This document shows positions 56,412 through 64,000 of a DNA stretch of 64,000 bases, one piece after another. The stretch is taken from positions 496,001 to 560,000 of the forward strand of contig CM031555.1 in NCBI GenBank assembly GCA_018466975.1, in the 5' to 3' direction. The translations under genes and the position numbers were made by a program. A model generated the notes under the pieces. That model saw nothing but the letters and a program-made list of their open reading frames with translations. It was not told where the DNA came from and made no database searches. Every line of letters starts with the position of its first letter. Position 1 is the first letter of the stretch. The DNA is from Sparassis latifolia. Lineage: Eukaryota; Basidiomycota; Agaricomycetes; Polyporales; Sparassidaceae.

Positions 56412-59144
56412 GTCGTCCTGACCCGGTGACAGCGTCGTGAGAGGATGTATGGGAATGGTCCCGCTGGCAGAAGGCAGAAAGCATGAGGGTGGAAAGGTAC
56501 TTATACATTGGCGAGAACTGTTGGAGGAAATGCAGAACCGAGCTATTGTTAGCGAGTGTAGCGGCGGCGCTCATATGATCAAACAGCAGGCTATCGCAGA
56601 TGCACCTCCTGCCGGCTCCGGCACGTGCTTAGCTAATCCGATCATCCACGGACGTCTACCTTCCAACTGCCAGGAAATGCTTTTTTGTTAAGTAACTTGG
56701 GCGAAACTAGCCATTTCTTCATTTTATGCGTTGAATACACTAGCAAGAGAAGAGCCTTGCGATACGATTAACCTCGCCATTGACTTAGATGAGGTGTGAT
56801 CGCCGGAATTAGGACATCCTCGACCCTCCGGAGTAAAGTACAAAATGAGAGTGTTTGACGAACAATCCAGTTGATCGCCATCATCAATATTAAAATTTTC
56901 CACTGTTCCTCGTCCTGAAACTCTGTGTACGGACACAAGTGAAGTGTCCGAGTAAAACACCAGGTAGCGTTTCCTCTATAGCCGCGGCAAGCTCACTGGA
57001 GGGAGACAGCTTGCGCACATACTCACTTGATCGAAAGGGAGCATCTCAGATACCCGATCAGGAAAGAGATACACGTGGCATGCCGAGCGACCATCACCGC
57101 CAAAGTCTTGTCCTGTCCTGCTTTACTTCGTCCTTCCTACGGTGCTTTAGCATGCTGACTGCCACACCGTGTATGTCGCTCAAACGTTGACATCGCTACT
57201 AGGTTCCTCACTTCACGATTAGAAATTCCTCGCAGCTCATGCGAGCGGAAATTCGAGCTGTGACCTGGAAGCCTTCCCATGGGTGGTTTCTGACTTCAGC
57301 AATGACAGTGGAATTTGCTTTCGGCGACTCGGAGATTGATATTCATCATCAACGCAACATCTGATGTCACTGCGCACAAGGACGACGGACCCTCTAGAAG
57401 CCACATGGTGAGAGAGCCTCCGTAAGATTTCAGTTCCTGAAGCGCTGAAGTGCGGAAGAACTCGACGGCCGAGAGGCGCTCCAGCCAGAGATGTGGGCGT
57501 ATGTGAACATGCTGGTGTATTTCCTATCGTAGCATATCCTACGAAGGTCCGCACCCGGATTGCAGATCACGAGCCATCGGATTTCTGGACATTCGCATTT
57601 CAACCAACTCGTTGTGATACTCTCGGAGTCAAGGCCCGACCTGTACCAGACTACCAGTTTATCTGTGACTTCTCCTGCCGAGAACGTCATCATGGGGTTG
57701 GACATAGCTTCAGAGTACTTAATTTCCGGTTCAGTCGGAATGGTCTATTCCTGCATGGTGAACCTCTTGCATGCGTATGCCCTCGGTACATCATGTACGA
57801 GCTCACCGTCTCCGTTTACACTGCCTTCACAGATCAGAGACGCTTGAATTACACGCCAGTGCCGCTTTTCAATTGCATACTTCGAGTGGTCCTGCTCAGC
57901 ATGTTTCACTAGCGGCGGTATGTTTTGATTCCGTGGCCACATCTAAGCGCTCGTTTTCTGGCACTGTGGTACATGGGTGGCATGGCAGAAATTTTCTGTT
58001 AGTATGACGCCTATGTACCACGGTGATCCGTGTCGAGCTATCACTCGGGACATACGGTTCGTCGTGCAGGTCGCCTATCATCCGCGTACCGAAGACTGCA
58101 ATACCTGCTCACGGACATGTTGCCGCAATCAACGTCTCCCGTGAACAACACCGCACGCGAACGCAGGATCTGCAGGATCGCCAGGGACTCCCGCAATCAG
58201 CGCACGGATGCATCCCTCCAGGTTCAGGTTCATATTCAATTCTGATTACCTTTCAGAAAGCTAGATCGCGGAGACAGATCCGCTCGACCCAGCGTGCTGA
58301 GAGAGCCGCCCGCGAAACTGGAACAATAGCGCGTCTTGGGCTTCGCGGGTGCTCCGTAGAGCATCGGACTCGCTGGACTGGTAAGCGCCCGTACTTTGAC
58401 AAGTGGTCGCGTTTTGGCGGTCTGCGTGTGGGCGCCACGAGGCTATTCATTTTTACGTCAGCAGTGGATTTCTAGTTTGTGCATCCTCCTGTGCGCAAGC
58501 TTGGGTATCTGCTGGTGGAATGTTGCGCTTCCCTCGCATTCGATCTTATGTGATTATTCGGTACCTCCACCAGAATTCTTTCGACAAGGCACGGGGTTAT
58601 CACACTATCCCGAGCAAGCCTCTGTCATACTCCTTTCCCCCAAAATTCTCGCAATCTGCGTCGCACCCCAAGAGCCGCGGACCCATACTGTGACCCTCCG
58701 ACTTTTGAGGTGTGTCAACTCTCCATTTCACAACCCCATCTCCCTGTCACGTATTCGACAGTGGGGGATGTGCCTTGGCACCATTTGTGTTCGTGCTCGG
58801 GTTGTACTCTCCGTGGTCTCTGAAATATCCGGCTGTATCGTTGGCTGGCCCGACTACTGTCCTGGTCTGTCGAATGTATGCAAGCATCTTGAGACTTGTG
58901 CCCCAGTTGTAGATGATGCACCTTCCATGGGCTACGTTCCTTCCCCTTTGTCCATTTCCTTCCTTTAAATAGCCATGCTTGTTCACCTGGTCTATACAGT
59001 ATCGAAATGAGATGGATTGAAGAAGAAGTAATAATGATACGCATGCTCATATATACATGAACCATACATACGTCGACATGAGTCGAGTAAACTACAGAGG
59101 GAGTCCTTCACTGATAAAAATACTGAATGCCAGAGAAACACAGC
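56412..59144. other. 2.7-kb region without a confident gene
   Basis: Several open frames overlap on both strands: 57,493-57,912 and 58,396-58,968 plus, and 57,430-57,705 and 58,715-59,065 minus. The 190-codon frame 58,396-58,968 is hydrophobic at its start, but composition and lack of motif argue against it. The stretch 58,100-58,380 is the most coding-like (Arg-rich plus-strand frames), without a recognisable family. I leave it unannotated. Confidence 0.4.
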
Positions 59145-60552
59145 CTACACCAAGCCCCCAGTGTTGACACCGAACGCAGACGGGCACTGCAGACGGGCAC
59201 AAGACATAGCGCCACACGCGGGCGGCAGGTGCTGCACATACGGCGTGTGCCAGCCCTTGAATCTCAGCTCCACGGAATCAGTAGCAGGATCCAGTAACAG
59301 CCCATCTGAGCGACAGAGCATCCAGCTGCCCCAGATTGGCACTGCAGTCAGACCCTGGTGGACATAGAGCCTGCACTCGGTGGGCCGGTTCTCCGACATC
59401 TGGTAGTTCTGGTGACACCGCACGCAGTGGAACATGGGACCGCTTATGAAGGACGCTTGCGGGACAGTGAAGTCTGTGCTCTTGCGCTCGAGGAACTGCA
59501 CAAGCTGTTCGAACACCGATGGGTCCAAGGTGCTGTTAGACAGCGCCAGCTGCAGATCGGGAGGGAACGAGCTCAGGAGATTATGAAAGAGAGCGGTGCC
59601 TGGGGTGGTACTCCGAAGTTCCTCCAGGATACATGCGGCTAGGAGGCACACATCGACCGAGGTGTCTTGGTAGCATGAACCAATCCCAGTTGATGTTTCT
59701 GTTTGGACTTGTTGCATACTATTTAGATCGACGGGTGCTTGAGGCTGTATGCTCTGTAGCATATCCACTGGCATTTGCTGCATAGTATTTGACAGCTCCT
59801 CTTGGAACTGCTGGAATACATCTTGTACCATTTGTTCAGATTGTAGCATATCGAAGGCTGTGGGTTGCGCCACGGGCTGCGAGGAGTAAATGCTGGCATC
59901 AACAGCGGAGCATCCGAGAGAAACACCAGAGCTGCCTGCAAAGCCGGAAAAGTCTGTCTGAATGCCAACACCCGCATCACTATATCCGAGAGAAACACTG
60001 GAGCTGACCGGGTAAGAAGACTGAGCTGCAAGGCCGCCAGGTGGGCATGCAAACGATCCCAGGGGAATTTGGGGCTGAGCTGCGAACTTTGCTGGACTAA
60101 CACCAGCTTGAGCTACAAAGCTTCCGGGACGCGTTCGAACTGCAAATCCTTTGATTGGGACCCGTGGTCGTACTGAGACAATCGGGCAGGATGCGTGGAC
60201 GACCGTCTCAGGCTCGACCATCTCGGAATCATTGTTGAGGGACGAGTTGGAGTCGGAGTCGGTATCGGAGGAAGCGTCAGATGAAGTGTCGAAGGAGGTA
60301 TCGGAGGAGGCGTTAAAGGGAGTGTTGGAGATGTTACTAGCAGTGTCATAAGAGGGGCCGCAGGCGACGTCCAAGGAGTCGCAGGGGACGCCACAGGAAG
60401 TTTCACACGGAATTTCGTAGACACAATCTGGAGAGAAAAAATAAGAAACGTTTGCCGTCGTACGTCCAATGAAGAAACCCGTCCATGTGTGGCGTTACGG
60501 AGGACGTAGATGCGAGATGAGGCATGTCTGAGAGTGTATACTGGGTCGACAT
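59145..60552 (-). CDS. Hypothetical protein with CVRCH zinc-binding-like motif
   Basis: A frame of more than 400 codons runs from about 60,430 to the stop at 59,145. It has no ATG of its own at the start. A likely first exon begins at ATG 60,552 (MSTQYTLSDMPHLASTSSVT), joined through an intron ending CTCTCCAG at 60,428; the donor site is unclear. After CVYEIPCETSCGVPCDSLDV comes an Asp/Ser-rich acidic stretch, then Ala/Gly/Ser/Gln-rich low complexity (residues about 80-230) and a helical part. Near the C-terminus is CVRCHQNYQMSENRPTEC followed by Arg-Leu-Tyr-Val-His, a C2-C-H arrangement that probably binds zinc. Similar CVRCH segments occur in uncharacterised basidiomycete proteins. No membrane segment or signal peptide is visible. 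Role unknown; low complexity plus a zinc site could fit a nuclear or RNA-linked protein, which is a guess. Confidence 0.65.
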
Positions 60553-61218
60553 TGCGAAAAGTTGCCTCGGCGAGAGTGATAGATGAGCTGGACGTGGTTG
60601 GATGAGGAGTAAGGAGAAGCCACCTTTATACATGTTCGACAACGCCGCGATATCCATAATGTGACCATTTCTGTCTGGCTAGGCTTTGGAGGCAGCGCAC
60701 AGGAACGGCTACGCGTGGCCATAAAGACAATGTAGTGAGGTCGAAGAAGGCAATAATGTCATGTGGCCAACGCGCGCACGCGTGTCGTGACAAAAGCAAA
60801 CGATCTGATGTGAAGAAATGGAGAACACGCACTAAGAAAAGCGCAGCTTCCTTCCCGTGCATTGATGCCTAGAGAGAGATTAGTGTCAAGACACGGTCTG
60901 ATTCGGTTAGCGATACGCTTGACAACCTAAAGCCACTCGCCAGTGGCTAAACGCCCAAAGCGACCTCTCAGCATCTTGGACGCAAGCAGATCAATGCAAC
61001 AGGAGAGCTTGGATCTACGGCCGATTTGAGATGGCCGAAGGAGACACCTTCGGGCCACCAAGCATTGTCAGGAGGCTGTGTGAGCCATCATCAGAGTGGC
61101 TGGCCGCAGCAAGGGATCCATTGTGTTGTTCCCATCCTCCAGGTATGCCGAGCCTAATGAATAGCATGATGTCGTGAGGCAATAAAGAGATATAGTGTTC
61201 CGAGAGCACAAAGACATG
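60553..61218. other. Intergenic region between the CVRCH gene and the fold-back element
   Basis: No gene or repeat is recognised. It should include the promoter of the minus-strand gene ending at 60,552. Confidence 0.5.
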
Positions 61219-61590
61219 CATATCACAGGACGCATAACCCCTTTTTTCCCGAGGAAATAACTTGGAAAAATGTGTGGAAATCAATAAAGTTATACTGCGG
61301 GAAAAACATGAGGAAAAAATGTGTAAAAGAACAAAGCATTTCCGTAGTTTTTCCACTGGAAATAAGTTGGTCGCCAAATATGGTAATTTTGTCCGGGTTT
61401 TGGCATGTCCTGGCATGTCCAGTTGCCTGATATGGTAGGCAACTTATTTCCAAGGGAAAAACCGTGAGAATGTTTTGTTCTTTTCTCACTTTTTTCTTGA
61501 GGTTTTTCCTCTGAAAATATATTATTGATTTCCATGCTTTTTGCCAGGTTATTTCCAATGGATAAAAGTGGTAATGCTTCCTGTGTATGG
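61219..61590. mobile_element. Fold-back MITE
   Basis: Two arms of about 140 bp (61,223-61,379 and 61,440-61,582) are imperfect reverse complements almost from end to end. Shared segments are CACAGGA.GCATAACC at the tips, GGAAATAACTTGG, GGAAATCAATAA, AAAAGAACAAA and GGAAATAAGTTG. TA flanks both tips (left 61,221-61,222; right just after CCTGTG), as expected of Tc1/mariner-type insertion. There is no coding capacity. It sits upstream of the myotubularin gene and could influence its promoter. Confidence 0.7.
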
Positions 61591-61703
61591 ATGGTTGAGT
61601 GCCGAAATAGACGCGTAAGGAACACACGGGCGCTTGTTGAGTCTATCCGCGCCGTCCGTCGTGCAGCGTCGTGTAAGACCTTGACCATTTCCCGTGCCTC
61701 CAG

Positions 61704-64000
61704 ATGGATGCCATACGAGTAGCCAAGGTATACATGATGTGCTGGAACGCTATCCTCGTGTGCGCCTGACAGTTGTTATTGCTCCAGGTCGAGGGAGTTC
61801 TCTGTAGCAAGGGTGGTAGCACCCTGTCGGGAACCCTGCATCTCACCGCGCATCATCTCATCTTCTGCTATGATGAATCAGAGAGAGAAGAGATGTGGGT
61901 AAGTCCTCTGTATATTGTGCTGAGCACGCTCATTGACTCGGCCTGTGTTTCGCAGGCTCCGTACCCGCTGATATCCCTTGTAACGCGTCTCCCTCTTACA
62001 TTACAGGGACAATGTCCCTCACTGTCCGTATGCGGACATTTGAATCTATATCCTTCATCTTTGTCTCGGAAAGAGACGCAATAGACGTCTTTGAGAGCGT
62101 GAAGGAGCTCACAGTCGCAAGTAAGTTTCCATTCTCTCTCTTAATCCGAGCGCCTGACTTATATTTCTCCCCCAGCCTCCGTCAACCAGCTGTACGCTTT
62201 CTTCTATGTGCCAAATCCTCCATTACCCGTACAGACAGGCTGGTCACTGTATTCCCCGAGAGAAGAATTCGGACGAATGGGTGTAGGTTCAAGGACCAAG
62301 GCGTGGAGGTTCACCGATATTAATAAGGACTATTCGGTGCGCTTCGTGCGGCTCGTGCATCACCTGTTTTCATTCATGACCTCCAGTCCTCTTAGTTTTC
62401 GCCAACATACCCTGCGAGACTTGTCGTCCCGACTCGTATCAGCGATACTACGCTGCAATACGCTGTGAAATACCGCAGCAAGGGCCGGCTGCCCGTCCTC
62501 ACGTATCTTCACTGGGCCAATTATGTGCGTAGTATTGTTCTCACGCTTGTTAGATCTAATGCATTGCTGCAGGGGAGTATCACACGTTCTAGTCAACCCA
62601 TGGTTGGTCTGAAGAATAATCGATCAATACAGGATGAGAAACTCATCGAAGCCATCTTTCAATCGCATCACTCCCCCGAGTCCCGCGCCGCGAATATGCC
62701 GATATACGGCGCAACTGCGACTAATCTCATCATCGATGCGCGGCCTACTACCAATGCGATGGCGAACACTGCGAAAGGCGCTGGCACAGAAAACATGGAT
62801 CATTACAAGGACGCAAAGAAGGCCTATCTTGGCATCGACCATATCCATATGATGCGCGAGTCCCTCGGCAAGGTGGTGGAGGCTCTGCGGGAGGCCGACT
62901 CTCTACTTTCCTCGCTAGGCGCGAGCGACCAAAGTACGGGTGAAGGTATTGTCGCGTCTGTGCTGGACAGACAGGCGTTGCGGAGATCCGGGTGGCTAAA
63001 GCATATCTCAGCGATTATGGAAGGCTCCTGCTGATCGTGCGAAACGTGCACGTTAACTCGTCGCATGTCCTCATTCATTGCTCAGATGGCTGGGACAGGA
63101 CTGCGCAGCTCTCCTCGTTATCGCAGCTCTGCTTGGACCCTTTCTACCGGACAGTACGTGGCTTCCAGATACTGGTGGAAAAAGACTGGCTCTCGTTCGG
63201 CCACAAGTTCTTGGACAGGTGTGGTCATCTGTCGTCGGAGAAGTTCTTCCTCGCTCCGGTTGAAAGCGGTGGGGGCGGTGGAGGCGCGGAAGCTGCACAG
63301 GCATTCTTGGCTTCGGTACAGAACAGGTTCGCGTCTCCAAATCACATCAAAGAAACGAGTCCAGTCTTCCATCAATTCTTGGAATCTGTGCGCCAGGTCC
63401 AGCGACAGTTCCCCGAGCGCTTCGAGTTCAACGAGCGATTTTTGCGGCAATTGCACTACCACTTATATTCGTGCCAATTCGGTACGTTCTTGTTCAACAC
63501 CGAACGTGACCGCCGCGTTGGCGAAGGTAGTATAGCTCCTGCATGCGATCGTACCGTCAGCGTCTGGGATTTCTTCAACTCACCACCCGAGGCTGCCCTT
63601 AACCTGAATCCAGACTACGATCCGTCTCTCGATGATCCGACAAGCCGTGCGCCGAAGGCTGACATGGGCGTGCTCATGCCCAACCCCAAAGACGTACGGT
63701 TCTGGCACGAGCTGTATGGAAGGACGGACGAGGAGATGAACGGGAAGTTTCGTCAGCTTGCGCAAGAGACGGATATTGCAGGGCCTGTTGAGACTGTCGA
63801 CGATGAAACCCCCGTGATTCAAGCCGTCTCCCCGCCTTGTATCTCGCTTCCTCCATCTCCCGTGACTTCCCCGCCGCCTGCGACTCCCACACAACAGTCG
63901 CTGGCTCGGAAAGTGTTCGAGAGGAGCCAGTCGCCTGCATTGGTCGCGTCCTCTTCTACCTCCGAGCCGTTGAGGCCGAGGCATGAGAGCCTGCGGGGGA
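61704..64000 (+). CDS. Myotubularin-type phosphoinositide 3-phosphatase, 5' part
   Basis: The start is ATG 61,704 (MDAIRVAK), followed by introns at 61,728-61,787 and 61,899-about 61,955 and later ones near 62,120, 62,335 and 62,525. The PH-GRAM domain reads VEGVLCSKGGSTLSGTLHLT, APYPLISLVTRLPLTLQGQ and RMRTFESISFIFVSERDAID. The phosphatase domain has QLYAFFYVPNPP, FSPTYPARLVVPTRISD, VLTYLHWANY, SITRSSQPMVGLKNNRS and ARPTTNAMAN. The active site HCSDGWDRT (63,076-63,100) has its Cys and Arg in place. LCLDPFYRTVRGFQILVEKD, DRCGH and FHQFLESVRQVQRQFP follow, then a Ser/Pro-rich region running off the window. The family removes the 3-phosphate from PI3P and PI(3,5)P2 on endosomes. Two one-base slips (about 62,018 in a C run, and about 63,029) break the frame. 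With the active site conserved I suspect sequence errors, but a pseudogene cannot be excluded. Confidence 0.85.

Noticed and set aside
58396..58968. 190-codon frame as a membrane protein
   Set aside because: Hydrophobic start but no conserved motif, no clear start context and competing minus-strand frames.
1..64000. CRISPR array or prokaryotic operon
   Set aside because: Introns, retrotransposons and eukaryotic families show a fungal nuclear genome; the tandem arrays have no unique spacers.
1..64000. tRNA or rRNA genes
   Set aside because: No cloverleaf with conserved A and B boxes and no rRNA core segment was found by eye; a covariance-model scan would be decisive.

Overview
The window looks like a transposon-rich scaffold from an agaricomycete (mushroom or polypore) basidiomycete. 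The evidence is short phase-0 introns of about 50-70 nt in the host genes, a divergent F-box family, a KDZ (Kyakuja-Dileera-Zisupton) transposase, basidiomycete-type Helitron and hAT remains, and Ty1/copia elements whose primer site matches the anticodon arm of initiator tRNA-Met. A run of exactly 100 N at 29,970-30,069 is a scaffold gap of unknown true size.

Left part, about 1-30 kb, is almost entirely mobile or repeated DNA. A Helitron PIF1-type helicase C-terminus (from about 1.82 kb) is split by a 5.6-kb LTR-type element (2,681-8,301, 5-bp target duplication GTAGC). It resumes at 8,302, where it carries a C-terminal domain that looks like a ubiquitin-specific-protease fold. A 49-bp minisatellite (9.7-11.0 kb) and a strong hairpin followed by CTAG (11.63-11.69 kb) may be the 3' end of that Helitron. 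A decayed hAT transposase (16.2-19.1 kb) and a decayed cyclophilin-40 gene (19.8-20.6 kb) follow. Then comes a 2.6-kb block present twice (20.7-23.3 and 24.2-26.9 kb), each copy with a 33-bp minisatellite. A KDZ transposase on the minus strand (27.2-29.97 kb) runs into the gap.

Middle part, 31-44 kb, has a degraded F-box gene and two nested Ty1/copia elements. The outer one (33,287-42,986, duplication CACGC) has its gag interrupted by the inner one (33,699-38,506, duplication ATTGG). LTR divergence agrees with this order. The outer element itself lies between 35-bp inverted repeats that may belong to a small non-autonomous DNA transposon.

Right part, 44-64 kb, is gene-bearing. There are three more F-box paralogues with the same four-exon layout: one with a single premature TGA, one intact (432 aa), and one broken by an 11-bp deletion. 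There is also a putative zinc-dependent deaminase-like gene, an intact intron-rich Dal5-type MFS transporter, a Cys-motif protein of unknown role, and the 5' part of a myotubularin-type phosphoinositide phosphatase that runs off the right edge. The last two F-box genes and the transporter 3' end form a segmental duplication. Stop codons standing where CGA, CAA or CAG would be expected recur in both transposons and duplicated genes. Single-base indels in otherwise well conserved genes suggest that some frameshifts are sequence errors.
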